DNA of 27,267 nt, taken from Hydrogenoanaerobacterium sp032017025. GTDB taxonomy: Bacteria; Bacillota; Clostridia; Oscillospirales; Ruminococcaceae. Numbering within the stretch: position 1 is the first letter of the stretch; each line of letters starts with the position of its first letter. The translations under genes were made by a program, and so were the position numbers. The notes below the pieces were generated by a model. That model was not told where the DNA came from and made no database searches. It saw nothing but the letters and a program-made list of their open reading frames with translations. Below, in pieces: positions 16,602 to 24,203 of the stretch. Location of the stretch: the NCBI RefSeq assembly GCF_032017025.1, contig NZ_DALZQO010000033.1, forward strand, positions 1 through 27,267. The letters are read 5' to 3'.

Positions 16602-17408
16602 TTAAAATCCCTTATACCCACCAAAACCAAGCATGTACACAGCCATTGCAATGGCAAGGTCATCAGATTCCATATGCTTTTGAGCTGCTATCGTCTTCAA
16701 TTCATCAATTACGGTGTCGTTTGGCACAATGGAATTTCCAAGGGTATCTACTGCTTTTTGAATGACTTCCGGCAATATCATACACATCTGATAAAATGCA
16801 TCTCCTTGCCCAGTTACTAAGGCATAGAACTGGTCAATGCTCACTCTGCGAATAAGTTTATGCCCAACCTTCTGCTTGTCCACCGTGGTTTCCCATTTAA
16901 TATTTTGAGAATGCTGTGCAATGGCTTCTACTAAAAAGCAAGCACAATCATCGTCTTTGAGCAGTTGATTTTGCATCTTAATAAACGTCTTTCCGGCAGA
17001 AGCAGAATTCATTGTATTGTGCTTGTTCTTCATTTCTACATACACCGTATGTACATTGCCCGCACCGGGAATTTCTATTCCGTTTTCATTTTCATAAATA
17101 ACGTCCCAACCACCGTCTTTGCCATTATCGGGCACACGGCAATTTTCTATATACTGAAACATTCTCTGATGAAAGTATCCAATATCATTGTTGTTGGATT
17201 TATCACGCTGTCTGAAAATCTCATTGCTAACGATTTCTTCCCAAGAGGACTGGTAAACAGTTTTATCAAAAATCAGCTTAATGGGATCAACCAAGTTTTT
17301 ATTGAAGCGTTTCAGGTCGAACGACTCCAACTTTTCTCCGTATTTTTCAATCGTAGAACAAACATGATTTCTAAAATCTTCTTCACTGATAAAGTCTAAT
17401 TTCCACAT
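16602..17408 (-). CDS. Eco47II-family type II restriction endonuclease
   Basis: A 268-residue protein typical in length and sequence for the Eco47II family (PD-(D/E)XK enzymes; the prototype cuts GGNCC). The conserved block FDLKRFNKNLVDPIKLIFDK (about 30-49) and RQRDKSNNNDIGYFHQ (66-81) are present. Catalytic residues are probably Asp102 (GGWDVI), Glu125 and Lys127 (VEMKNKHN). The ATG at 17408 overlaps the methyltransferase stop (TAATG); a GTG three codons upstream is possible. It would cut unmethylated DNA at the site protected by the adjacent methyltransferase. Its placement inside an operon with a DruE-like helicase is unusual. Confidence 0.88.
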   Translation of the reverse strand: MWKLDFISEEDFRNHVCSTIEKYGEKLESFDLKRFNKNLVDPIKLIFDKTVYQSSWEEIVSNEIFRQRDKSNNNDIGYFHQRMFQYIENCRVPDNGKDGGWDVIYENENGIEIPGAGNVHTVYVEMKNKHNTMNSASAGKTFIKMQNQLLKDDDCACFLVEAIAQHSQNIKWETTVDKQKVGHKLIRRVSIDQFYALVTGQGDAFYQMCMILPEVIQKAVDTLGNSIVPNDTVIDELKTIAAQKHMESDDLAIAMAVYMLGFGGYKGF

Positions 17409-18628
17409 TATAAACACTCCAATCCTTCTCTGATTTTCTTTCCAATTTCGTATGCTAAATGAACGGGCACTGCATTGCCTACCTGTTTATATTGTTGGCC
17501 TACACTACCACAGAATTCCCAATCATCGGGAAAGCTCTGACATCTTGCATTTTCTCTGACAGTAAACGGACGAGCTTCTAAGGGATGGCAGCGATCCGTT
17601 TGCTTTTGGCTGGGTGAGGTTAAGACGGTGAGAGAGGGCTCATCAAGGCTCAAACGTCTTAAAATACCCGTTCTACCACCCTCCATATACCAACAGCTCT
17701 TCATGTATTCCTTTGCTATGTCCTCTGGTATATCTCTCCAGTAGCCGCCTGGGGGAACCATCTCAAAAATCTCCTGCTTGTACTTTGAATAAGGAGAACC
17801 AATGCTTTTGGGGCAATCCAGCAGAATGTCCCGCAATACGGGCTTATATTTGTGAGGAGCAGGGAATTCAAATTTAATCTTGCCCACCAAATCATTTCGA
17901 ATACCGATCGTGATTAAGCGTTCTCTCTTTTGTGGCACTCCATAGTCCCAAGCGTTGAGCACTTGCTTTTGAATTGTGTACCCTTCTTCTTCAAAAATAT
18001 CTAAAATTGTTTTATAAGTCTGCCCTTTATCATGGGAGAGCAAGCCTCGAACATTTTCAAACAGAAACATTTTCGGCTGAAGCTGTTTTAAAAACAGAGC
18101 ATAGTGATAAAAGAGGGTGCCTCGTGCATCTTCCAAACCCAAGCGTTTTCCTGCATAAGAAAAAGACTGACAGGGGGATCCTCCGGATAACAAATCCAAT
18201 TCGCCTTTATGGATATTGAAGTACTCTTCCAAATCCAGTTGAGATATATTAGCGATATCATCGTGGATTACTCTCCAATTAGGACGGTTGCACCTCAGTG
18301 TATCCGAAGCTGCTTTGTCAAACTCGATCAAACCGATGGTATCGAATCCTGCTTGTTCAATACCCAATGCAAGGCCACCTGCACCAGCAAACAGTTCAAT
18401 GGATGTAAACTTTTTGGGGTATTCCGTTTCCTCTGTTAGCTCCATAATATCGCCAATATTGCAATCTAAAGATCTGCAAATCTTTTCAATGCTTTCAAAT
18501 GATACCGGTTCATTTTTTCCCATACGAGCAAGTACATTAAAGCTGATACCTGAAATCTCTTTCAAATCAGTTTTTTTCATTTTTCTATCTATTAGCATTT
18601 TCCATAACTTATCATAACTAAGTGACAT
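17408..18628 (-). CDS. Cytosine-5 DNA methyltransferase with N-terminal HTH
   Basis: A 406-residue protein. The start at 18628 follows GGAGGT; an ATG at 18640 contains that site and is less likely. Residues 1-66 are an XRE-type HTH. The rest is a C5 methyltransferase: FAGAGG (80-85, AdoMet), SPCQS with catalytic Cys153, ENV (191-193), QKRER (233-237), a target-recognition region about 255-345 and GNAVP (384-388). With the Eco47II-type enzyme it forms a complete modification-restriction pair, so the target is probably GGNCC or similar. The HTH may repress or activate the operon promoter directly in front (18671-18723), as in autoregulated methyltransferases. In a Druantia reading it occupies the DruM position of type II. 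The HTH is 38/67 identical, aligned by hand, to the protein at 23030-23233. Confidence 0.92.
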   Translation of the reverse strand: MSLSYDKLWKMLIDRKMKKTDLKEISGISFNVLARMGKNEPVSFESIEKICRSLDCNIGDIMELTEETEYPKKFTSIELFAGAGGLALGIEQAGFDTIGLIEFDKAASDTLRCNRPNWRVIHDDIANISQLDLEEYFNIHKGELDLLSGGSPCQSFSYAGKRLGLEDARGTLFYHYALFLKQLQPKMFLFENVRGLLSHDKGQTYKTILDIFEEEGYTIQKQVLNAWDYGVPQKRERLITIGIRNDLVGKIKFEFPAPHKYKPVLRDILLDCPKSIGSPYSKYKQEIFEMVPPGGYWRDIPEDIAKEYMKSCWYMEGGRTGILRRLSLDEPSLTVLTSPSQKQTDRCHPLEARPFTVRENARCQSFPDDWEFCGSVGQQYKQVGNAVPVHLAYEIGKKIREGLECL

Positions 18629-18670
18629 GCGTACCTCCATAAAATCTATTACACAAAAATGGTTTATCTA

Positions 18671-18699
18671 ATCATACTCTATAAACGGATATTTTTCAA
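18671..18699 (-). promoter_or_regulatory. Promoter of the methyltransferase-to-helicase operon
   Basis: On the minus strand TTGAAA (18694-18699) and TATGAT (18671-18676) are 17 bases apart, about 43 bases before the methyltransferase start. No other comparable promoter is seen before the six overlapping or closely packed genes. Confidence 0.65.
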
Positions 18700-18701
18700 T
18701 A

Positions 18702-18723
18702 TTTCTCACGAAATCGTTAGAAA
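18702..18723. promoter_or_regulatory. 22-bp dyad, candidate operator of the defence operon
   Basis: Arms TTTCT-n-ACGA and TCGT-n-AGAAA meet at a two-base centre; 18 of 20 arm bases are symmetric. The dyad ends two bases from the -35 box. Position and size fit a site for a dimeric HTH protein, most simply the HTH fused to the methyltransferase. The rest of the gap up to 18849 is AT-rich without further signals. Confidence 0.55.
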
Positions 18724-18849
18724 AACTCCATTGCATCCATTCTCGGAATAAAAGTATCGTAAGTACACACAGTTTGTTATTATGTTGATTTTTTATCTGA
18801 AGAATTCTATTTTTTAAACGCGCACACTTTATAACCATATTAACTTATA

Positions 18850-21573
18850 TCATTGTACTATCTTTTTTAACTCAGTTATTAACTTTATCTTCTCATTGCT
18901 TTCGTTTGTTCTAAAGCGCACAACTGGGATACTATATTGAGCCAATATAGCATCTTTGAGTTTATCTCGCTCAGCTTGCACACTTCCTTTTTTATGATAG
19001 CTAACACCATCTACCTCGACAACAAGTATGGGTTGATGGCTTAGTTTATCGAAAACAAGAAAATCCACATGTGTGTTTTCATTCATAACAAAGCCAATTG
19101 CTCTGTCATTACTTAATTTCGATAGATCTCGAAGTATCATTCTAAGCGGCACATGTAACAGAACATCATACTGCTGGAACGATGGTTCCCGCAACACTTG
19201 ACAAATCAGATCAAGCATTATATTTTCACTGTCAAACTCCGAAACATGCTTTTTCTTCGATAGTTCTCTACGACGTATATCGGCGTATTGTTTGTACAAT
19301 AAATCAAACACCGAATATACTTCACTATTAATAACTTCCATATTATTGTAACGAATGTATTTTACTAAATCTCCTATACCCGTTTCTCGAGTTGGTTGAT
19401 TACCACTTATAACCACAATCAATTGCTTTATCGCACGTGATATTGCGACATTTAACCTATGATCATCATCCGCAAAATCAGAAATATCATTATCCACCGT
19501 TGATAAAATAATAACATCTCGCTCTTGTCCTTGAAATTTATCTACAGTATCTGCTTTTACTGCCGTTTCCGAAAACTCCTTTTGTAAAGTATTTGCTTGA
19601 TTCCGATAGGGTGTCACAATTCCAATAGAAGGATTTTTTACACAAAGATGTTGTTGGGGTATAACCTCATTTTTGATTACATCAATCTGTCGCTGGTTCA
19701 TGTGTTCTCTCGCATGATTGCCGGGAACAGTTTGGTAAACCACTAATGGCGATATTTCGGCATTGTCTTCTGTTAAAATGATTAGTTGATTATTGTAGAA
19801 TTTCTGGTTGCAAAAATTTATAATTTTCGGGTTGCATCTATAATGCTCTTGTAGCATAACTTTCGGAACTTCTTTAAACAACTCGGTAATAGAAAGCAAG
19901 AGGCTATGGCTTGAATATCGATAAGCCTCTGAAATGTCATAGCTGCTCCAAATGGCATCTGTTCGTTTTTTCATCTCGTTATCTACGACATTTGGTAACT
20001 GCATTAAATCTCCTACAACAACCGCTTTCTTTGCGCAAGAAAATGCAAGTGTGCCCGTGGTAACACTAACCTGCGATGCTTCATCCACAATGATATAATC
20101 ATATACAAATTGGCTATTTAAACTACTTCTAAGCGAATGAGTTGTGCTTAATATAATAGGATAATCATAGATAAAGCTTTCGGAATGTTTCCAGAGATCC
20201 TCCTCAGTGTATATTTGTCGAACCTTATTTTCGTATTTTTCAGATAGCTTTTGACGAAAAAGCCTCATGGAAAAATCGGAATATTCCTTCATTTTGACAT
20301 CAAAATCAAAGTGAATCAATTCTTTTTCAATTATGCCTATTTGGCTGACAAGTTCTTCAATTTTTGCTTTGTAATACTGCTTTTGGCAAACTGCCACGAT
20401 CTTTTCCAGCGAATTGTGATAGAAAGAAGAATTGTAGATTCCATAATGCAGGAAATTTAAAAGCTTACTAAAAAAAGAAAGAGACGTACCGGTTTCTTGT
20501 CCAATTTCTGCCTGTGCCATCAGCATTAACAAAGAAGTTGAATTAAGTTTTCGCAGGCTTTTAGGTAAAGTATTTGCGTCATTCGTTTCTATGTAGTAGG
20601 TCGTAAAATGCTGTTCTTCAAGCTTAGTTTGCTCAAGCTCCAAACGAAGTTTAGAAAGATTGTTTTTCTTTAACAGCATATTTTCTAAAGTTCCGTGCAG
20701 TTTAGAAAGTTTGAGGGTAATATCAGATTTTTCTTCCGCTGTTAATCGCCAAGTGTCAAACTGCGGAATTTTCTTTTGTTTCAGAATAAAAGCTTCTTTA
20801 TTGGAGGCACTTCCCAGGAAAGCCGAAATAAAGTCTACATCATATTTTCGCAATTTTTCTTCTACATTTTCTGTTGCAGAATTATTACTGGACACAACCG
20901 CTACACTTTCTCCCCGCATCACTGCATTAGCAATGATATTTAAAATGGTTTGCGTTTTTCCTGTTCCAGGAGGACCTTCTATAATACTTATCTTATGATT
21001 CAAAGCATTGTCCACCGCTTGCTTTTGACTTGCATTGAATCCAAATGGATAAATTAAAGTTTTTGCGTTTCCATGCTGGTTGTCAAACAATGATCCCTTT
21101 AAATAGTCGCTTAAAACACTATCTTCTCTCACAAAATCAATTTTATCAAAGTGTTTTCCTAAGATGGGCATACCATCTGTTCCAAGCAAAGTATCAACAT
21201 GTGCCAATTCTTTAAAATACGAAAATAGATCATTAGCAGTAGAATTATTTAAGCTGGAAGGCATAATCGCAACACTGTTTCTACCAAAAGTTTCATGGTA
21301 TCCGCTTTTGTAGAAAACTCTAATATGCCTGTCAAATTTTTGAATGCGAATAACATTTGATAATGACTGTCCGCTTTTTAGAATACGGAATTTTTGTGGA
21401 GAAAGTTCTTCCGGTTCTTTGTAAAATTCGACATTGCTACTATTGTATCGATATGTTTTACCACCTGGCAAAAAGGTAACTGAGATATATCCAGCTTGAT
21501 AGTCCCAACGGTCAATGTGCGTAGTCTTATCTATGCCTTTGATTAATATTAAGTTGTTGTCGATATTTATCAT
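18850..21573 (-). CDS. Superfamily 1 helicase fused to a PD-(D/E)XK nuclease
   Basis: About 907 residues. The start ATG at 21573 has AAGGAG seven bases upstream; a TTG one codon earlier is possible. Motifs, numbered from the TTG: Walker A GPPGTGKT (201-208), motif II DEAS (498-501), QEHYRCNP (576-583), motif V VDKFQGQERDV (678-688) and motif VI LNVAISRA (708-715). This is the Upf1/Dna2-like SF1 arrangement, with a long inserted helical region at about 285-450. The last 80 residues are a Vsr/DUF2726-like nuclease: Asp838 (HVDFLV), EVDG (854-857), SYH and ERD. The N-terminal 150 residues are beta-rich and unrecognised. It has its own promoter. Fusions of this kind are suspected single-gene anti-phage proteins; that role is inferred from the location. 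Confidence 0.85.
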   Translation of the reverse strand: MINIDNNLILIKGIDKTTHIDRWDYQAGYISVTFLPGGKTYRYNSSNVEFYKEPEELSPQKFRILKSGQSLSNVIRIQKFDRHIRVFYKSGYHETFGRNSVAIMPSSLNNSTANDLFSYFKELAHVDTLLGTDGMPILGKHFDKIDFVREDSVLSDYLKGSLFDNQHGNAKTLIYPFGFNASQKQAVDNALNHKISIIEGPPGTGKTQTILNIIANAVMRGESVAVVSSNNSATENVEEKLRKYDVDFISAFLGSASNKEAFILKQKKIPQFDTWRLTAEEKSDITLKLSKLHGTLENMLLKKNNLSKLRLELEQTKLEEQHFTTYYIETNDANTLPKSLRKLNSTSLLMLMAQAEIGQETGTSLSFFSKLLNFLHYGIYNSSFYHNSLEKIVAVCQKQYYKAKIEELVSQIGIIEKELIHFDFDVKMKEYSDFSMRLFRQKLSEKYENKVRQIYTEEDLWKHSESFIYDYPIILSTTHSLRSSLNSQFVYDYIIVDEASQVSVTTGTLAFSCAKKAVVVGDLMQLPNVVDNEMKKRTDAIWSSYDISEAYRYSSHSLLLSITELFKEVPKVMLQEHYRCNPKIINFCNQKFYNNQLIILTEDNAEISPLVVYQTVPGNHAREHMNQRQIDVIKNEVIPQQHLCVKNPSIGIVTPYRNQANTLQKEFSETAVKADTVDKFQGQERDVIILSTVDNDISDFADDDHRLNVAISRAIKQLIVVISGNQPTRETGIGDLVKYIRYNNMEVINSEVYSVFDLLYKQYADIRRRELSKKKHVSEFDSENIMLDLICQVLREPSFQQYDVLLHVPLRMILRDLSKLSNDRAIGFVMNENTHVDFLVFDKLSHQPILVVEVDGVSYHKKGSVQAERDKLKDAILAQYSIPVVRFRTNESNEKIKLITELKKIVQ

Positions 21574-21591
21574 CAAGGGACTCCTTTGCTA

Positions 21592-21619
21592 AATATAGTA
21601 TCAAGGGTTTATTTCTCAA
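21592..21619 (-). promoter_or_regulatory. Promoter of the SF1 helicase-nuclease gene
   Basis: On the minus strand TTGAGA (21614-21619) and TATATT (21592-21597) are separated by 16 bases and precede the AAGGAG ribosome site. Confidence 0.5.
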
Positions 21620-21632
21620 ATCTCCGATAATA

Positions 21633-22062
21633 TCACTCTAATTTTTCCTCGCACACGTGCTGAATTTCCGCCTTATCCTCTTTGTTCAGTCGTTTCCACA
21701 CGCTGCTGTCTGCCTCGACGATGCCCAGTGTCTTGGTGTGGCGGAGTATATCCAAATAAATCCTTGCGTTTATCATCGGTAATCAACTGCCTGCCAAATA
21801 CCTCGGCATACTGTGCCAAGATTTCTCCCTTAAAGTACATAACAAACTTCCACAAGAGTGTTCTTTCTTCATCTTCTGGTCGCTGGCAGATTAAAAATTT
21901 ATCCTTGTTCCATATCAGGGCTGCTCTACTTCATCATCATAGTTCTTCCATCGCATTGTAAAGCCAATCCCACATCCAGCCGTATTTAATGTATTTTTGA
22001 TAAGCCGTATTAGATGGTTTGGGGAAATCGCCATCACTTGTGTTATAAGCGTCAATTTCCAA
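21633..22062 (-). pseudogene. Degraded coding remnant of unknown family
   Basis: Protein-like stretches appear in different frames in the expected order. They are LEIDAYNTSDGDFPKP...WMWDWLYNAMEEL (stop), then LLWKFVMYFKGEILAQYAEV...KRKDLFGYTPPHQDT, then after a frame change LGIVEADSSVWKRLNKEDKA...CEEKLE ending at 21633. At least two frame breaks separate them, so no single product is possible. The first stretch begins directly after the stop of the 22063 gene, without a normal start codon. I do not recognise the family; it looks like the worn tail of the operon that begins at 23233. Confidence 0.55.
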
Positions 22063-22260
22063 CTACATTAATTCATCAAGCACTTCTTCAATATCTTTAT
22101 TACCTAAATCAAATCGCACAGCACAAGGAGCATCCTCACAAAAACCCAGCTTTTCTAACGTTTCATCACAGGAAATAAGTTTCAATTTTATCTCTGGATA
22201 GAGTTCGGGAAAACTCTTAACAAACCGCTTATATACAGTTTTAGGAATTTCAATGATCAT
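22063..22260 (-). CDS. Small protein of unknown function downstream of the HNH nuclease
   Basis: A 65-residue protein if started at the ATG at 22260 (GGTGG in front); a GTG at 22299, directly after the HNH stop, would give 78. The sequence MIIEIPKTVYKRFVKSFPELYPEIKLKLISCDETLEKLGF is followed by an acidic tail ending DLGNKDIEEVLDELM. The basic first half and acidic second half are reminiscent of small immunity or antitoxin-like proteins, but there is no family match I can claim. Third gene of the HTH-HNH operon. Confidence 0.6.
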   Translation of the reverse strand: MIIEIPKTVYKRFVKSFPELYPEIKLKLISCDETLEKLGFCEDAPCAVRFDLGNKDIEEVLDELM

Positions 22261-22299
22261 TAACCCACCAATTTTATATTGCAAATTTTCTCTATCCAC

Positions 22300-23025
22300 C
22301 TATTTTACAAACAACACATCACGGTGGAACTCCAAGTATTCCAAAAGTTTCTGCGTTGCCTTTAAATCAACTACTATGCTGCTGTTAATATGTAATCTAT
22401 TTTCGTTTTCTTTTCCAACAAACGAAGAAACATACAGTTTCCCATCGTTTGCAAAGGTAATAAGTCCTGAATCAAAAAGCTTATCCATATTTGCAGAAAG
22501 CAGTAATCCGTTTTCCGAATCAGCTCTTTCCCTGTTCTCACAAATAGCCCAAGGTTTAATGTGACTGGCCATTAATAATTTCTTGTGGTCGATGCCCGTA
22601 ACCACGCATCGATTATCATATTTATCCAATAGAGCTTTTCGATACTGCCCCTGACCAACCCGAGCCTTGATAATACTTTCTTTCTCTGTTGCACTGATAT
22701 TGCTTTGATTCACCTCATCAATCAGCTTTGTATCTGCATCATAGTCCTCAAAACTGTCAACCGAAAACAAACGGTATTGCTTGAGAGAATTGCTGTACAT
22801 ATTATTGCCCTTATTATTTTTTGCAATAAAATCACCATTGCTTAAGATAAGAGCAATAGACAAATCCAGTTCAACACGAGTCATGGATAGCAAATCTTTG
22901 CGAATGACCCCTATGGATTGCATATCATTGGAAATGGTATGCACCGCACGAGTATATTTATAGACAGAACTGTCGGATAAAGCAGTATGTTCTCTCATCC
23001 AGCTTTGGAACTCATCAAGTGCCAT
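22300..23025 (-). CDS. HNH endonuclease, probable restriction enzyme
   Basis: A 241-residue protein with a C-terminal HNH_2-type domain: CVVTG (140-144), ASHIKPW with His155, ENGLLL with Asn172, and MDKLFDSG (180-187). Residues 1-120 contain a helical N-terminus resembling the DNA-recognition part of HNH restriction enzymes. The start has GGAGG, located within the last codons of the HTH gene four bases upstream, so the two are co-expressed. No methyltransferase is adjacent; the only one in the element is the C5 enzyme at 17408. This could be a modification-dependent nuclease or the survivor of a larger restriction system. Confidence 0.8.
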   Translation of the reverse strand: MALDEFQSWMREHTALSDSSVYKYTRAVHTISNDMQSIGVIRKDLLSMTRVELDLSIALILSNGDFIAKNNKGNNMYSNSLKQYRLFSVDSFEDYDADTKLIDEVNQSNISATEKESIIKARVGQGQYRKALLDKYDNRCVVTGIDHKKLLMASHIKPWAICENRERADSENGLLLSANMDKLFDSGLITFANDGKLYVSSFVGKENENRLHINSSIVVDLKATQKLLEYLEFHRDVLFVK

Positions 23026-23029
23026 TACA

Positions 23030-23233
23030 CTATTCCTCCGTAATCTCCATGATGTCCTCCACCTTGCAGTCCAAACCCTTGCAGATTTTTTCTAAAACCT
23101 CGGTGGAGACATAGCCGCCTTTTCCCATTTTAGTGACGGTTGCCGTGCTGATGCCCGATATGCGGCACAAATCCTTCTTCATCAAATCTATATCAATAAG
23201 AAGCTTCCAAAGTTTTTTATAACTGACTGCCAT
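23030..23233 (-). CDS. Stand-alone XRE/C-protein-like HTH regulator
   Basis: A 67-residue single HTH domain (ISGISTATVTKMGKGGYVST is the core). In an ungapped hand alignment, 38 of 67 residues equal the N-terminus of the methyltransferase at 18628, including SYxKLWKxLID and the end DIMExTEE. The presumed recognition helix differs (STATVTKM against SFNVLARM), so the DNA targets probably differ. It is first in an operon with the HNH nuclease, as controller proteins of restriction systems often are. The ribosome site is weak (GTGAG), perhaps limiting synthesis. Confidence 0.82.
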   Translation of the reverse strand: MAVSYKKLWKLLIDIDLMKKDLCRISGISTATVTKMGKGGYVSTEVLEKICKGLDCKVEDIMEITEE

Positions 23234-23267
23234 GAAGTCACACTCACTTTCTTTCTATCAAATAACA

Positions 23268-23292
23268 AAGCTCTGCCGATATGGCAGAGCTT
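23268..23292. promoter_or_regulatory. Palindrome upstream of the HTH-HNH operon
   Basis: A perfect 10-bp inverted repeat (AAGCTCTGCC / GGCAGAGCTT) with a 5-nt spacer lies 35 bases before the HTH start. Read leftward it is followed by a T-rich stretch, so it could be a terminator against read-through, an operator for the HTH protein, or both. Confidence 0.5.
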
Positions 23293-23589
23293 AAAGATTT
23301 ATCATATCCGCCTATCGCAACAACGTATTTCGACAGCGTTGTCTATTATTTTACCATCTTTAGGAAACAAAAGCAAGATTTAATGATGTATTCGCACGAA
23401 TATTATTTCATTTACTAATATGGGCTGTATCCATTTGTATGTCTCCACATGATTCGCTTTCTTCAACTTGATCAGCATTATTTGTAAAAGTGTGATGAAA
23501 ACCCAATATCTATGTATAATAATGTGATAACAGAACGATTCGATGATTGAAGTTATTCTTACTTTTCCAACAACTGCACAGTCGCTTCT

Positions 23590-23619
23590 TTGACCACCGC
23601 AGACTACTATTTGACTACT
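23590..23619 (+). other. Arm-type integrase binding sites, right end
   Basis: The 9-mers TTGACCACC (23590-23598), CAGACTACT (23600-23608) and TTGACTACT (23611-23619) lie 10-11 bases apart and match the set near the left end in sequence, orientation and spacing. They lie about 140 bases inside the right core, as expected for the second arm of attP. The rest of 23293-23756 shows no gene. Confidence 0.62.
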
Positions 23620-23640
23620 GTTTTCCCAAAACACAAAAAC

Positions 23641-23677
23641 AGCACTCAAAGCCTGTTGTGATAAGACTTTGAGTGCT
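23641..23677. terminator. Large hairpin at the right end, probable leftward terminator
   Basis: An 11-bp perfect stem (23641-23651 with 23667-23677) has a 15-nt loop and, on the minus strand, a following GTTTTTGTGTTTT. It would insulate the element from transcription entering at the right border. Confidence 0.55.
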
Positions 23678-23756
23678 ATTCTATTAGGGTTTTCACTTTG
23701 TGCAACACCAACAGAAAGTGGCTGAAATGCAGCCTTATTCGCTCTCCGCCATAGGT

Positions 23757-23801
23757 CTCCGACTCTATAGGTCGCAGGTTCGAACCCTGTCGGGCATACC
23801 A
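23757..23801 (+). pseudogene. 3' half of host tRNA-Arg(CCG), right attachment site (attR)
   Basis: It contains the loop CTCCGAC, anticodon 3' strand TCTAT, variable loop, T arm GCAGG-TTCGAAC-CCTGT, acceptor strand CGGGCAT and encoded ACCA. The bases before it (CCATAGGT) do not pair as an anticodon stem, so this is not a complete tRNA. It completes the 5' half at 189-227. Confidence 0.9.
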
Positions 23802-23859
23802 AAAACAAAAGGCAAAAAAGATTTATTGCTTACAAAGCCAGTAAATCCAAGCCTTTCGA

Positions 23860-23892
23860 GGGCTTCCACGAAGAAAAGTGGAAGCCCTTTTC
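23860..23892 (+). terminator. Terminator of the original host tRNA
   Basis: A 10-bp GC-rich stem (23860-23869 with 23878-23887), an 8-nt loop and TTTTCT follow the tRNA 3' half by about 60 bases. Confidence 0.82.
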
Positions 23893-23957
23893 TCGTAGAT
23901 TTATTAGGGTAAAAGCTTCACTCAGACAGGACTCAAACCTACAAGTAAAAACATTCA

Positions 23958-24093
23958 TGAGTAGCGCCCTTTTTAGTACAGAGCGAAATGAAAAAGGGCG
24001 CTACTCAAAATACAATCAAATGAACAAGCTGAAACTAAAAAGGGCGCTGATTTTTAAGGCTGATTGAAAGCCGATAAAGTTAGCGCCCTTTTT
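23958..24093. repeat. Two REP-like palindromes sharing one arm sequence
   Basis: The first hairpin has a perfect 17-bp stem (23958-23974 / 23991-24007). The second has a 12-bp stem (24037-24048 / 24082-24093) built from the same arm, AAAAAGGGCGCT and its complement, and encloses a small GGCT/AGCC hairpin. The four arms in 136 bases give a REP-pair arrangement. The non-coding stretch 23802-24203 holds only this and the two neighbouring terminators. Confidence 0.75.
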
Positions 24094-24130
24094 ATATATA
24101 CCAAAATTAAATTAAAGTTGAAAGCATTGG

Positions 24131-24182
24131 AAAGCCGGAGAAGCGGAGTGCAGGAATGCACTTTCATTCTCCGGCTTTTTTT
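24131..24182 (+). terminator. Strong terminator before the right-hand gene cluster
   Basis: An outer 12-bp stem (24131-24142 / 24167-24178), an inner stem AGTGCA/TGCACT (24147-24152 / 24157-24162) and a run of seven T's from 24176. It insulates the GC-richer cluster from upstream transcription. Confidence 0.82.
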
Positions 24183-24203
24183 GTTTTCCGGAAAGGAAAA
24201 GTC

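Larger units (their letters stand above)
221..23763. mobile_element. Integrated genetic element carrying several defence loci
   Basis: The element is bounded by the tRNA anticodon-loop core CTCCGAC at 221-227 and 23757-23763, with the two halves of one tRNA outside it. It carries a tyrosine integrase near the left end, matching arm-type repeats near both ends, a replacement tRNA, a retron-like cassette, a restriction-modification/Druantia-like operon, an SF1 helicase-nuclease and an HTH-HNH operon. No relaxase, type IV secretion, phage structural or intact replication genes are visible. It is therefore best called an integrative genomic island, perhaps mobilised by other elements. A decayed DUF927-type gene suggests descent from an element that once had a replication module. 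Confidence 0.88.

Noticed and set aside
6605..18628. DISARM or Dpd system as identity of the large operon
   Set aside because: No PLD-type DrmC, separate DrmA/DrmB, SNF2 helicase or 7-deazaguanine (Dpd) enzymes are present; helicase and DUF1998 are in one protein, as in DruE.
23380..23808. 142-residue minus-strand protein beginning with CPTGFEPATYRVG
   Set aside because: That peptide is a known artefact of translating the antisense strand of a tRNA 3' end; the rest covers the non-coding attachment region.
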